Shown here in pieces: positions 36,156 through 44,968 of a stretch of 64,000 bases of DNA. The stretch's first letter is position 1. Each line of letters starts with the position of its first letter. The translations under genes were made by a program, and so were the position numbers. The DNA is taken from NCBI RefSeq assembly GCF_014698505.1, contig NZ_JACJTD010000003.1, positions 1 to 64,000 of the forward strand. Direction: 5' to 3'. This DNA comes from Nostoc foliaceum FACHB-393 (lineage in GTDB: Bacteria > Cyanobacteriota > Cyanobacteriia > Cyanobacteriales > Nostocaceae). Below the pieces are notes generated by a model. That model worked only from the letters and a program-made list of their open reading frames with translations. It was not told the origin of the DNA and searched no databases.

Positions 36156-36908
36156 ATGTCTATTCCCAATGAACGCGAAAGCAAAAACAGTGAAGTTAAG
36201 CAAGAATCTTACACTGATGCTAATGGTAATATTCACACTGACTTGACGCGAACAACTGAAACAGTCAAGAACAGCACAGCTAATCCCAACTCTTACACTA
36301 ACGGTTACGTACAAGGCCGAAATACTGAGCGTAGCTACCAGCAAGCTGATTTAGCCGAGCGTGACAATGACAATGCTAGTCGTGGTTTGCTGTTGGGTAT
36401 TATTGTTACTTCCCTAGTTGGTTTGATTGTAGGTGGAGTCTGGTACTTTAACCAACGTAATAACGCTGCGGTTGAAACGACTGTGCCGGTCGTGGTTCCT
36501 GTACCGAATAATAGTAGTCCAACTCCTAGTGCTTCTCCTCAACCACAAACGAAGATAATCGAAACAATCAGGGAAGTACCTGTTCCTGTCCCTGTTCCAC
36601 AACAGCAGGTTATACCTCCATCTGCACCTCGCCAACCGGATATTAACATTACTATTCCACCCCAGCAGCCTGCGGCAGAAAAAGCGCCTTCTGCAATCCA
36701 GCCAAGTCCGAAAGCAACACAAAGTCCGGCGAGTCCAACTAGTATTACTCCTAGTTCGCAGAACGAGACTTCTAATACTGTCGCTCCAGGGACGAAAAAT
36801 GATACCTCTAAAACCACTCCACCTCAAGGAGTAGATCAGCCAAACAGTACATCTAATAGTGGTTCTTCTACCGCAGATGATACTACTACAGGGGGTTCTG
36901 CTCAATAA
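36156..36908 (+). CDS. Single-span membrane protein with Pro/Ser/Thr-rich C-terminus
   Basis: From the ATG at 36156 (MSIPNERESKNS) the protein has 250 residues; the upstream in-frame ATG at 36099 lacks a binding site, whereas GAGGAG lies 15 bases before this one. A hydrophilic N-terminal part (about 1-70) leads to one membrane span (GLLLGIIVTSLVGLIVGGVWYF) and then a long low-complexity tail rich in proline, serine, threonine and glutamine. This resembles surface-exposed or cell-wall-spanning tails in cyanobacteria. I do not recognise a domain. It is flanked by spacers of several hundred bases and appears monocistronic. Confidence 0.75.
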   Translation: MSIPNERESKNSEVKQESYTDANGNIHTDLTRTTETVKNSTANPNSYTNGYVQGRNTERSYQQADLAERDNDNASRGLLLGIIVTSLVGLIVGGVWYFNQRNNAAVETTVPVVVPVPNNSSPTPSASPQPQTKIIETIREVPVPVPVPQQQVIPPSAPRQPDINITIPPQQPAAEKAPSAIQPSPKATQSPASPTSITPSSQNETSNTVAPGTKNDTSKTTPPQGVDQPNSTSNSGSSTADDTTTGGSAQ

Positions 36909-37419
36909 CGGCTTCTGAACTTTCAGCCCACTTGATAATGCTGGCATTAACGCCAACATCTACCAAGTGGGAATATTCTTAAGCAATATTTCTGAATTGT
37001 TGCGATAAATTAATGGTATTCAAGTTTGGTAAACACATCTTGTAGCTAAACAAACATGATGCTAGATTAAGAGCAGGGTACAAACAGGTTAAAAGTTACC
37101 AAAAACTTTCAAGTTAGAGCCTGTACCTCCTGCTCTAATATTCTTGCGATCGCTCTGAAGTTGTGGCATCCATTGAATGTGTTTCGCCTTAAGTTCAATG
37201 AGTTGTTTTGGAGGTTTTAAAACGCACTGCCAGAAAATGCCTGCCTAGTTGGAATGTTAGGATGTGCAATTCTGAGTATAGCGATCGCGAGTACTGTCCA
37301 CCTTAGTCGAGTTACTTACTTCTGAATTCTCCAATCTTCAAGAAACCGCCCCAAGCTGCTGATATTTATCCATCGTAGCTTCCGGCGGTTTCTGCTTTGA
37401 GTAAATAAAAAATTTAGAA
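36909..37419. other. Spacer between convergent genes, with a structured element
   Basis: About 510 bp. The clearest feature is a hairpin: AGAGCAGGGTACA at 37070-37082 pairs with TGTAC-CT-CCTGCTCT at 37122-37136, giving 13 pairs with a two-base bulge. No T run follows. It could be a small RNA or a 3'-end structure. Several HIP1 sites are present. No coding frame seen. Confidence 0.45.
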
Positions 37420-38256
37420 TTATTCATGACTAACTAAGGTAATTACAGTAACTTCTGGCGGACAAAATAAACGTCCTGGTTTATAAGTTCCTAAACCCCG
37501 ATTGACATATAGTTGATTTTCTTCTATTTGGTGAAACCCTTGCGCCCACTCCCAATATCGCACCACTTTAGAACAGTCTCCCAGGAAAAATGTTACCCAA
37601 CGCCGCAATTTTTTGGGAATTTGTTTGAGTAGTTTTTTATAATAGAGTACTAAAGGGCCAATACCAGGAATTACGATGTGACCACCGTGAGTATGACCAG
37701 ATAATTGCAAATCTACGCGCCATTGTTGCAATATCTTGGCTGTATCTGGGTTATGAGATAAAACAATGCGGGGTGTAACAGAATCTAGTTGATTCATGAC
37801 TGGTGCGGGTTGAAATTCCCGTGACCAATAATCAGCTAGTCCTACTAATGGTAATTCTGTTCCTAGTGGATAGGCGATTTCGTTCCAAAGCACATGCACA
37901 CCAATGCTAGTTAACGCCTGTGTCACTTCTGCTTTTGAGTGGCTGTAATAGATATCGTGATTACCCAGTACGGCGTAGATACCACAGCGGCTTTGCAGAT
38001 GTTTGAGTCGAAGCACCAATTGGTGAATTGGTGTCGGATCATCAGTTACATAGTCACCAGTTAATAAAATTAAATCTGGTTCAGCTTCATTAGTAAGTGC
38101 GATCGCTTTTTCTAACATATCTTCCGACAGCCGCAAGCCATCGTAGTGAAAATCCGACAACTGCACTAACGTTGTACCTTGTAAAGATGCTGGAAGTTCC
38201 GCAATCTTAACCGTTATTTTATCTACTCTTAAATGTCCCGTAAATAACCAATGCAT
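37420..38256 (-). CDS. Metallophosphoesterase, paralogue 1
   Basis: A calcineurin-like phosphoesterase of 278 residues if started at the ATG at 38256 (MHWLFTGHLRVDK), which aligns with the start of its paralogue; a longer form from 38277 is possible. The five family blocks are complete: DFHYDG, GDYVTD, GNHD, LSHNPD and GHTHGG, so a two-metal active site should form. The set resembles YkuE/YaeI-type enzymes that act on phosphodiester substrates at the membrane; the real substrate is unknown. It follows its paralogue on the same strand after a 218-bp spacer, a tandem gene duplication. Confidence 0.88.
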   Translation of the reverse strand: MHWLFTGHLRVDKITVKIAELPASLQGTTLVQLSDFHYDGLRLSEDMLEKAIALTNEAEPDLILLTGDYVTDDPTPIHQLVLRLKHLQSRCGIYAVLGNHDIYYSHSKAEVTQALTSIGVHVLWNEIAYPLGTELPLVGLADYWSREFQPAPVMNQLDSVTPRIVLSHNPDTAKILQQWRVDLQLSGHTHGGHIVIPGIGPLVLYYKKLLKQIPKKLRRWVTFFLGDCSKVVRYWEWAQGFHQIEENQLYVNRGLGTYKPGRLFCPPEVTVITLVSHE

Positions 38257-38474
38257 AAGGCAACCGATACTCCTCATACCAGCGCTTACAGCTTACCAAA
38301 AATCAAAATGTAACTGGATAAACTGCAATAATTTATGTCATATACTCCAAATATAATTAACTAATTAGCTGAAATCTGAAAGCTAAACTAAAAAAACCTT
38401 GCTTTAATTTGCAGGGATTCTTTAGCTAGAAGACCTACTGTGATAGCGTTCTTGAATTTTGAAATTTGAATTAC

Positions 38475-39305
38475 CTACTCACCTTGTAGGGTGATTATAG
38501 TAACTTCTGGGCGGCAAAATAAGCGTCCTGGGAGGTAAGTTCCCAAACCACGATTGACATATAGCTGATTTTTTCCTAGCCGATGAAAACCCTGTGCCCA
38601 TTCCCAATGGTTGACTACAGAAACATTGACTTCCAAAAATGGCACTCGACGGCGCACTGCTAGGGGCATTTTTTTTGCAATCTTGCTATAAACCAATGCC
38701 GCCGGGCCAAGTCCGGGAATCACAATTTGACCACCGTGAGTATGACCAGATAATTGTAAATCAACTCGCCATGCTTGCAGTATCTCCGCAGTATCTGGGT
38801 TGTGGGATAAAACGATGCAGGGTGTGTCGGGGTTTAGTTGATTCATGACTGGTGCGGGTTGAAATTCCCGTGACCAACTATCCGCCAGTCCAACAAGTGG
38901 CAATTCTTTACCTAGTGGATAGGCAATTTCGTTCCAAAGGACGTGAATTCCAATGCTAGTAAGGGCATCTGTAACTTCTGCTTTTGCGGGTTTGTAATGT
39001 ATATCGTGATTGCCAAGAACAGCATAGATACCACTGTGACTTTGCAGATGTTTCAGTCGAAGTACCAATTGGTGAATCGGCGTAGGATCGTCCGTTACGT
39101 AGTCACCAGTTAATAAAATTAAATCTGGTTTAGCTTCGTTAGTAACTGCGATCGCTTTTTCTAACATATCTTCCGACAGCCGCAAACCATCGTAGTGGAA
39201 ATCTGACAATTGCACCAGTTTCTTACCTTGTAACGATGCAGGCAATCCTGCAATCTTAACCGTCAATTTCTCTATACTCAACGGCCCAGATAACAACCAA
39301 TGCAT
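38475..39305 (-). CDS. Metallophosphoesterase, paralogue 2
   Basis: A 276-residue protein closely similar to the next gene along its whole length (for example PDLILLTGDYVTDDPTPIHQ). All metal-binding blocks are present: DFHYDG, GDYVTD, GNHD, LSHNPD, GHTHGG. The two differ mostly in the C-terminal third (VYSKIAKKMPLAVRRRVPFLEV here), which may reflect different partners or substrates. Both genes share the bases around their start codons (CTTATGCATTGG). The spacer between them suggests separate promoters. Confidence 0.88.
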   Translation of the reverse strand: MHWLLSGPLSIEKLTVKIAGLPASLQGKKLVQLSDFHYDGLRLSEDMLEKAIAVTNEAKPDLILLTGDYVTDDPTPIHQLVLRLKHLQSHSGIYAVLGNHDIHYKPAKAEVTDALTSIGIHVLWNEIAYPLGKELPLVGLADSWSREFQPAPVMNQLNPDTPCIVLSHNPDTAEILQAWRVDLQLSGHTHGGQIVIPGLGPAALVYSKIAKKMPLAVRRRVPFLEVNVSVVNHWEWAQGFHRLGKNQLYVNRGLGTYLPGRLFCRPEVTIITLQGE

Positions 39306-39531
39306 AAGACGTTCAATAAACTTTAATCATAGCGCTTACAGCTTAACGAAACATCATCGCTTTGTGTGTGGCGACCAGTGCAACTTATTGAAAATTTCAT
39401 GAAATCTGTAGATTTGAACGTATTTATACTCGTTTAAGTTAAATACAGCTTTCCTATTAACTGACATCAAAGTACATTAGCTACCCGCTAGTAACCCTAA
39501 AGCTGTTCATAACATTCAACATCATAAAACT

Positions 39532-39561
39532 TTGCTGTATGATAAAGCGCTAGGCTATATT
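39532..39561 (+). promoter_or_regulatory. Candidate promoter of the DUF262-HEPN operon
   Basis: TTGCTG (39532-39537) and TATATT (39556-39561) are spaced by 18 bp, about 50 bp before the first start codon. Both hexamers match the sigma-70 consensus moderately well. Identified by eye. Confidence 0.4.
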
Positions 39562-39573
39562 CAGCTAGTTTAA

Positions 39574-39588
39574 TATCGTATCACGATA
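39574..39588. promoter_or_regulatory. Palindrome TATCGT-ATC-ACGATA, candidate operator
   Basis: Perfect 6-bp arms with a three-base centre, just downstream of the candidate promoter and eight bases before the GGAGG binding site of the DUF262 gene. The position suits autoregulation, common in toxin-antitoxin operons, or a translation-blocking hairpin. Confidence 0.45.
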
Positions 39589-39609
39589 GTCTTGTGGAGG
39601 ATGTAGTCA

Positions 39610-40779
39610 ATGCAACTTGCACCAAATGAAGAACAGATGTGGAAAGCATCAGCATTCCAGAGCCGCATCCAAATGTCTGAGAGTGAAATTAACGACAAGT
39701 ATGAGTCTGGTGAGCAAAGAATACTCACTGAAATGAACCGTGAAAAGCTTCCGAGTTTTGTCGAAGCACTAAAAAAGCCTGGGTATATGGATGTGCGCCC
39801 TTTTTACCAAAGGAGAGATCGGTGGGATGAGAAGATGCAATCACGACTTATCGAGTCTTTTTTGATCAATATTCCTGTTCCTCCAATTGTTCTTTACGAG
39901 AAAGAGTTTAACTTTTATGAAGTAATGGATGGTCAACAAAGAATTACGGCCCTTCGGAATTTTTACGAAAACCGTTTAAAATTAACAGGGCTTGAACTTT
40001 GGCCAGAACTTAATGGACGTACCTATGCTACTCTTCCTACAAAAATTAGAGCAGGGATTGATCGTCGCTCCATATCATCTATAGTTCTAATTACAGAGTC
40101 AGCATCTAATCCTGAAGAAGCAATGCTTTTAAAACAGCTTGCTTTTGAGCGTTTAAACACTGGTGGTATAGCACTAAGTCAGCAGGAGGTACGTAACTGT
40201 TTGTATTATGGCAAGTTCAATCAGCTATTACTTGATTTGGCAACTAATTCTATATTTGCAGAGGCTTGGGGAATTCCCTTAGACAGTAAATTAAAACTAG
40301 TTAAAAATAATTTATACAAAAAAATGGAAGATGCTGAATTAGTTCTTCGCTTTTTTGCTTTACGCCATGTCAATGACTTCCGTACAGGGATGGAGGGATT
40401 TCTTGACCTCTATATGATTAAGAGTTTAAAGTTTTCTGAAGAAGATATCGATATCCTAAAAAATATTTTTATCAGAACTGTAGATTTAGCGCACAAAATA
40501 TACGAAGAAAATTTATTCAAGCCTTTTGATCCTAAGACTGATACCTGGAAGGATAGTGCTTATAAAGCCTATTATGATGCCGTTATGGTTGGGTTTAGTA
40601 GACATTTGGACGAAGCAAATATTTTAATTGAGCAAAAGCCAAGAGTAATAGAAGAGACAAAGAAGTTGTTTATACAAGACAAATCAAAGCTTTTTACAGG
40701 TGCCGGAAGAACTAAAGCTGATATCCAGAAAAGAATCGGATTGTTCGATGAGATGCTGTCTAAGATCATCGCCGAGTGA
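39610..40779 (+). CDS. DUF262 domain protein (ParB/Srx-like fold)
   Basis: A 389-residue protein with an N-terminal DUF262 domain. The hallmark VMDGQQRITAL lies near residues 105-115, after RPFYQRRDRWDEKMQSRLIESFLINIPVPPIVLYE; the FERLNTGG block is near 183. DUF262 proteins have a ParB/sulfiredoxin-like core that in GmrSD, BrxU and SspE-like systems hydrolyses nucleotides and regulates a nuclease. No HNH (DUF1524) domain follows here; the C-terminal half is helical. GGAGG lies nine bases before the ATG. The HEPN gene begins 6 bp after the stop, so the two are almost certainly co-expressed and work together. Confidence 0.88.
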   Translation: MQLAPNEEQMWKASAFQSRIQMSESEINDKYESGEQRILTEMNREKLPSFVEALKKPGYMDVRPFYQRRDRWDEKMQSRLIESFLINIPVPPIVLYEKEFNFYEVMDGQQRITALRNFYENRLKLTGLELWPELNGRTYATLPTKIRAGIDRRSISSIVLITESASNPEEAMLLKQLAFERLNTGGIALSQQEVRNCLYYGKFNQLLLDLATNSIFAEAWGIPLDSKLKLVKNNLYKKMEDAELVLRFFALRHVNDFRTGMEGFLDLYMIKSLKFSEEDIDILKNIFIRTVDLAHKIYEENLFKPFDPKTDTWKDSAYKAYYDAVMVGFSRHLDEANILIEQKPRVIEETKKLFIQDKSKLFTGAGRTKADIQKRIGLFDEMLSKIIAE

Positions 40780-40785
40780 AGAGCG

Positions 40786-41838
40786 ATGTTTCAAAATATT
40801 TTAATGACAGTAACAGTTAATATTTCTACTGTTCGTTCTATCATCAAAACTAATGATCGCCTCAGAGAAATTTCATTTGGCTCAGGTGCTGTAATAAAAC
40901 AAGAGTGCCATGAGGGAAGCGAATTGGTTCTTGGCACATTAATGCAGGATATCCCCAAAGTAAAAGAGTGGCGAGTTTACGATCACTGTGCCGTGGTAAC
41001 ACGACTCTACGCCATTTATGAGCGCTTTGTAGAAGACTTAGTTAGCGATTGGTTAGTCCTTCTGCCAGCATTGTTCCCACTGTATTCAGACTTAGAAGAT
41101 AAAATCCGAAATACTCACCAGATAGGCGTTGGAAGATTGCTGCTTGAACTAAAGAAAAACAGGTATGAACACCTCTCTCTAGAAGAAGTTATTCGTGGGT
41201 TATTTCATGGAGTTACTGGTGAAAAAGATTATGATATATTACCAGATGCATTTCTCTTTCATGAACAGAACTTACGTAGAGAACCATTAGAGAAAATGTT
41301 GACAGAAGCAGGTATACCAAATTCATGGGGCTGGGTAGAAAAGCATAGAGCCGTAAAGTATTTTTTACAAGAGATTAGAGGAAATCAAAACACTGTGGAA
41401 GGAGAACTTAATGAATTAATTAGCTATCGGAACGACGCAGCCCACGGATTTCCTGACGATGTTCTAGGTTCTAATGCACTATTAGAATTGTGTGATTTTG
41501 TGGAGACGTTGTGTCAAGCACTTGCTGAGTTGGTCACTTATAAGGTTATTGAGCGCAAGAAATTAATAGGTCAAGCCAAGGAGATTGGTAGAATTACTGA
41601 GTGGTATAAGAAGCACAAAGCTGGGGTAGCAAAGGTTGAGGAAACGATTTTATCAATCGGAAGTAGTCTTTTCCTGGTTAACGAAGGGTCATCTTGCTGC
41701 TATTTGGCTACTATTGAGAGCATTAAGATTGATGATATATCCGTTGATGAGGTGGAAACAATTACGGGAATGGAAGTTGGGTTGAAATTTGATGTGGATG
41801 CTAAAGAAAAGTTGAGCCTGTATCGATTAAACATTTAA
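40786..41838 (+). CDS. HEPN-domain protein (MAE_28990/MAE_18760-like), putative RNase
   Basis: A 350-residue protein. Residues about 60-250 are helical and contain the HEPN catalytic pattern RxxxxH (RNDAAH, in ISYRNDAAHG). This, the N-terminal VYDHCAVVTRLYAIYERFVEDLVSDWL helix and the DUF262 partner fit the MAE_28990/MAE_18760-like HEPN group, proposed from comparative genomics as RNase toxins. The C-terminal 100 residues form a separate small, strand-rich domain. Start may be the ATG at 40786 or at 40804. The expected mode is abortive: RNA cleavage kept in check by the partner until infection or stress. This is inference; no activity has been shown for this protein. Confidence 0.75.
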   Translation: MFQNILMTVTVNISTVRSIIKTNDRLREISFGSGAVIKQECHEGSELVLGTLMQDIPKVKEWRVYDHCAVVTRLYAIYERFVEDLVSDWLVLLPALFPLYSDLEDKIRNTHQIGVGRLLLELKKNRYEHLSLEEVIRGLFHGVTGEKDYDILPDAFLFHEQNLRREPLEKMLTEAGIPNSWGWVEKHRAVKYFLQEIRGNQNTVEGELNELISYRNDAAHGFPDDVLGSNALLELCDFVETLCQALAELVTYKVIERKKLIGQAKEIGRITEWYKKHKAGVAKVEETILSIGSSLFLVNEGSSCCYLATIESIKIDDISVDEVETITGMEVGLKFDVDAKEKLSLYRLNI

Positions 41839-42330
41839 AATGGGATGAATTCAATTCTTTCTGCCTTAATCTCAAGGTAATGAGTCTGGATAAATTATTC
41901 TGCCAACAGTGCAACTCAAACTTCCTTGGCTCATAATACAAAAATTCCCAACGTGACGATATACAGAGAGAGAATGGTAAAATTGTTTATTGCGTTAAAC
42001 GAACCTCTAACGCTCCATGCATCATGTTAGTCTATTGCGGTGCGTTACGCTATCGCTAACACACCCTACGATTAATTGATATTTTTCTATTGGAAGTTTC
42101 TTAACAGCGATCGCACGATACCCCTCTTCTGTCACTCTCCGAAAACTATTGCCATTTCTGAATTCTAGAGCTTTTGTATAGCAGGCGTTTGCGCGATTAT
42201 TTTCTAATAACAAATACAAGACCAACTTTTTTCTAATAGTATAGCTTGTATTGATTGCCTCATCGGGCTTCTAGCGATCGCCCTCCCGGAGAGTGACAAA
42301 AGCACGATATACATTAGATTCTTATCAATA
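41839..42330. other. Spacer after the HEPN gene with degenerate repeat
   Basis: About 490 bp without a convincing gene. Positions 42033-42070 (GCGGTGCGTTACGCTATCGC...) resemble the core of the 152-bp elements at 26187 and 59085, so this is probably a decayed copy. A 67-codon minus-strand frame crosses this repeat and is not supported. Confidence 0.5.
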
Positions 42331-42380
42331 ATCAAAAAAATAGCACCACCTTTATAACAGGCTGGTACTATTTTTTTGAT
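42331..42380 (-). terminator. Bidirectional terminator downstream of the GlsB-like gene
   Basis: ATCAAAAAAATAG...CTATTTTTTTGAT with inner ACC/GGT pairing forms a long stem with A runs on one side and T runs on the other. It lies 63 bp beyond the stop of the minus-strand GlsB-like gene and would also stop plus-strand transcription. Confidence 0.8.
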
Positions 42381-42442
42381 TTAATTCACAATAGTTAAAT
42401 GAATTTCCTAAATTCCCCTCATTCATTGTACGCAACTTGCTT

Positions 42443-42715
42443 TTACACAGCACTGCGACGAGTTAATAAGTTCCACAGGAAAACTGCAACAATTGCACCA
42501 AGAACTGCTACTGCAATACCAGGAATACTAAGACTTGGTGCTGCTAAACTTAACGTTCCTGTACTGAAGAATATGCCTAAGCTACCGCCAACAAAAGCAC
42601 CGATGATTCCTAGTAAGATTGTTCCCAGAATTCCGCCACCTTGATGACCAGGATAGATAGCTTTTGCAATCGCACCAGCAATTAGACCTAAAACAATCCA
42701 AGCAAGAATATTCAT
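42443..42715 (-). CDS. GlsB/YeaQ/YmgE family small membrane protein
   Basis: A 90-residue protein of three hydrophobic segments with glycine-rich turns, starting MNILAWIVLGLIAGAIAKAIYPGHQGGGILGTILLGIIGAFVGG, the pattern of the transglycosylase-associated family. The name is historical and no transglycosylase activity is established; members are linked to acid or general stress in bacteria. Length and topology fit the family. It is monocistronic: a bidirectional terminator lies downstream, and a separate minus-strand terminator ends 163 bp upstream of its start codon. Confidence 0.88.
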   Translation of the reverse strand: MNILAWIVLGLIAGAIAKAIYPGHQGGGILGTILLGIIGAFVGGSLGIFFSTGTLSLAAPSLSIPGIAVAVLGAIVAVFLWNLLTRRSAV

Positions 42716-42877
42716 TGTTATTAATTTGGTAAACGTTTTTTACTCAACGAATACATATTACCAATCTTAATCTTTTGATTCCATCTATCATCAGAATTAA
42801 TCATTAATATCCATAAGGAATAGTTTAATTGCAACTAGGTTTTTTCATATGTGGCCCCATTGAGTTAGATAATTAAT

Positions 42878-42914
42878 AAAAAAAAGCTCCTAGTAGGTCT
42901 TCAACTAGGGGCTT
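42878..42914 (-). terminator. Intrinsic terminator on the minus strand
   Basis: Reads AAGCCCCTAGT, nine-base loop, ACTAGGAGCTT, then eight T on the minus strand. It lies upstream of the GlsB-like start codon, so it does not terminate a visible gene. Confidence 0.8.
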
Positions 42915-42961
42915 ATCAAACTATTGCTTGGTAATTGCAGTATATGCATTTTTAATTAGCT
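42878..42961 (-). ncRNA. Candidate small RNA ending in a strong terminator
   Basis: A nearly perfect 11-bp stem (arms 42884-42894 and 42904-42914, one mismatch) followed on the minus strand by eight T marks the end of a transcript where no gene is present upstream. A possible promoter lies at TTGAAA and TAGTAG (17-bp spacing, TAGTAG on plus 42969-42974). The predicted RNA of about 80 nt starts with AGGAGAGAG-like sequence and could encode only a 14-residue peptide (MHILQLPSNS...). Not matched to a known RNA family. Confidence 0.35.
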
Positions 42962-43211
42962 CTCTCCTCTACTAGAAGAATTAAGCTGAGTTTTCAAAGA
43001 CTGTCTCTAAAGTAATGTAACGGTAACTGGACAGACTTTTTGTTGTTTATATGCAAAATCTCATAACTTGATACAAGAAGCAAGTTTAAGAGCCGATCGC
43101 TGCTACTATGTCACGCTTGTATTGGGGAATAGGGACTGGTGAGTGGGAAAATTTGCTTGATATTAGCCCAATCCATCATCCCTAATCCCCCATCCCTAAT
43201 TCCCAGTCAAA

Positions 43212-43844
43212 ATGCTTAATCAAATTTGGTTATCACAATTGCAAAAACATCGTGCGATCGCAGTCATCCGCGCCTCTAAAATCGAAGCGGGACAGCAAAT
43301 GGCAATGGCTGTAGCATCTGGGGGAATGCAGTTAATTGAGATTACCTGGAATAGCTCACGCGCTGGGGAATTGATCAGTCAACTACGCTCAGAATTACCA
43401 GCCTGTACTATTGGCACTGGTACGCTATTCAATGTGCAACAGCTACAAGAAGCGATCGCATCTGGGGCGCAATTCCTCTTCACACCCCACGTTGACCCCG
43501 CAATGATTCAAGCAGCACAAGAAAAAGATGTGCCCATTATCCCAGGAGCGCTGACTCCTACAGAAATTGTTACCGCCTGGAATCAGGGTGCTAGTTGTGT
43601 AAAAGTGTTTCCCGTGCAAGCAGTGGGAGGAGCTGAGTATATCAAAAGTTTGCAAGGGCCGCTGGGTCAGATTCCCTTAATTCCTACTGGTGGCGTGACT
43701 CTCGAAAATGCTAAAGAATTTTTGCAAGCGGGAGCGATCGCTGTCGGTTTGAGCGGTGAATTATTTCCCACAAAGCTTGTCACAGAGGGAAATTGGGAAG
43801 CGATCGCATCTGGGGCAAGAAAGCTGATACAACAGTTAGGTTAA
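43212..43844 (+). CDS. eda: KDPG/KHG aldolase
   Basis: Bifunctional 4-hydroxy-2-oxoglutarate / 2-dehydro-3-deoxy-phosphogluconate aldolase, a class I lyase of the Entner-Doudoroff route that splits KDPG to pyruvate and glyceraldehyde 3-phosphate. The 210-residue length is standard. The catalytic Glu (IEITWNSS) and the Schiff-base Lys (SCVKVFPVQAVGG) are in place, as are GTGTLF and PTGGV. The ED pathway is reported to operate in cyanobacteria. No other ED gene lies beside it, so it is probably transcribed alone; the upstream region has no distinctive regulatory signal. Confidence 0.93.
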   Translation: MLNQIWLSQLQKHRAIAVIRASKIEAGQQMAMAVASGGMQLIEITWNSSRAGELISQLRSELPACTIGTGTLFNVQQLQEAIASGAQFLFTPHVDPAMIQAAQEKDVPIIPGALTPTEIVTAWNQGASCVKVFPVQAVGGAEYIKSLQGPLGQIPLIPTGGVTLENAKEFLQAGAIAVGLSGELFPTKLVTEGNWEAIASGARKLIQQLG

Positions 43845-43957
43845 CTTAGAATCAAATCATCAAAAATTCACGTCTATTAAAGTAATAGATAGGGAAATAA
43901 AGGTGAAAACTGATAAGTTTCTCAAGGCTTCATGATTTAAGTGTGAGTGTATCTAAA

Positions 43958-44473
43958 ATGAACAAACTGATTAATCCTGACTGGGTGCGTCGCTTACAAA
44001 TACTCCTCAGTGGTACAGCACTGTCCTTAAGTGTTTTTACTACTACTGGAACGAGTGAAGTTTGGGCGAATTCTAAAAATCAAGTAATTGCACAAACAAT
44101 CCAGACATTACAAAAATCGGAGAAGCGCTGGATTCAAATTGATCTTTCAAAGCAACGGTTAATAGCTTGGGAAGGTGACAGAGTGGTTTATGGAAGTGCT
44201 ATTTCCTCTGGCAAAAAGTCTACTCCCACTCTTATTGGTACTTTTAATATTCAATCCAAGCTCAAAACTACACGGATGCGGGGAAGCGGCTACGACGTTC
44301 CCAACGTTCCTCATGCGATGTTTTACCAAGGTAATTACGGTATTCACGGAGCTTACTGGCATAAAAGGTTTGGCACTCCAGTCAGCCATGGCTGTGTGAA
44401 TCTCGCGCCTAAACATGCTAAATGGCTATTCGAGTGGGCATCAGTAGGGACACCAGTAGTCATCCAGAAATAG
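43958..44473 (+). CDS. L,D-transpeptidase (YkuD domain), paralogue 1
   Basis: A periplasmic enzyme that cross-links peptidoglycan stem peptides or attaches proteins to them. From the ATG at 43958 it has 171 residues (a GTG at 43943 is the alternative). A signal peptide (LLSGTALSLSVFTTTG...WA) is followed by the YkuD domain: WIQIDLSKQRLIAWEGDRVVY, then the active-site block [21 protein letters not shown] with the catalytic Cys. A 10-bp hairpin lies 68 bp downstream. A similar gene follows after about 500 bp on the same strand, a tandem pair. Confidence 0.92.
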   Translation: MNKLINPDWVRRLQILLSGTALSLSVFTTTGTSEVWANSKNQVIAQTIQTLQKSEKRWIQIDLSKQRLIAWEGDRVVYGSAISSGKKSTPTLIGTFNIQSKLKTTRMRGSGYDVPNVPHAMFYQGNYGIHGAYWHKRFGTPVSHGCVNLAPKHAKWLFEWASVGTPVVIQK

Positions 44474-44540
44474 TAGTTGAAGCAACCAAAAGGCAATTTA
44501 GACAAAATCATTAATAACAACAAATCAAGACAATTGGGTG

Positions 44541-44568
44541 ATTCCCAGCAATATTTTATGCTGGGAAT
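44541..44568 (+). other. Hairpin after the first L,D-transpeptidase gene
   Basis: ATTCCCAGCA (44541-44550) and TGCTGGGAAT (44559-44568) pair perfectly around an eight-base loop. The T run is weak (CTTCGG follows), so it may be a terminator of the kind without U tract or a 3' stabiliser. Confidence 0.55.
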
Positions 44569-44968
44569 CTTCGGAGTCGGAATTACTGAATTTGAAATAA
44601 AATATAGAAGAGGGCATTTAACGATTTGCCCGACAAAATAAGCGTAAATCCTGACAATTAGTATGTGAAATCAAAAATGCAAATATAAATTTGGGGAAGT
44701 TTGTATTTAGGCATTTAAATGACAGATTTTTTGTAAAGGTGTCTTTTGTCATTAGTCATTGGTCATTAGTTGAACTCATCATTTAATCAAAGACAAATGA
44801 CAAATGTGCAAATTGGATGCAGATTAGCTTAGGACTTGTTTTGAAAAGCATTAGCGGATGAATTGCGTGAATCCTTGACAGGAAGCGAGTAGTCGATCTG
44901 GAAATTTCTAGTTTTCCAGAAAATTACTTCACTTCATAATTTTTGCGTAGTTTAGAAGGTGAGGCATA
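44569..44968. other. Spacer between the two L,D-transpeptidase genes
   Basis: About 400 bp without a gene. It contains TCATTAGTCATTGGTCATTAGT near 44750, a relative of the 7-bp TAATGAC repeat seen between petC and petA, and further ACAAATGACAAATG. The promoter of the second gene should lie here. Confidence 0.5.

Noticed and set aside
42022..42225. 67-codon minus-strand frame
   Set aside because: Runs over a decayed copy of the 152-bp element and has no family features.
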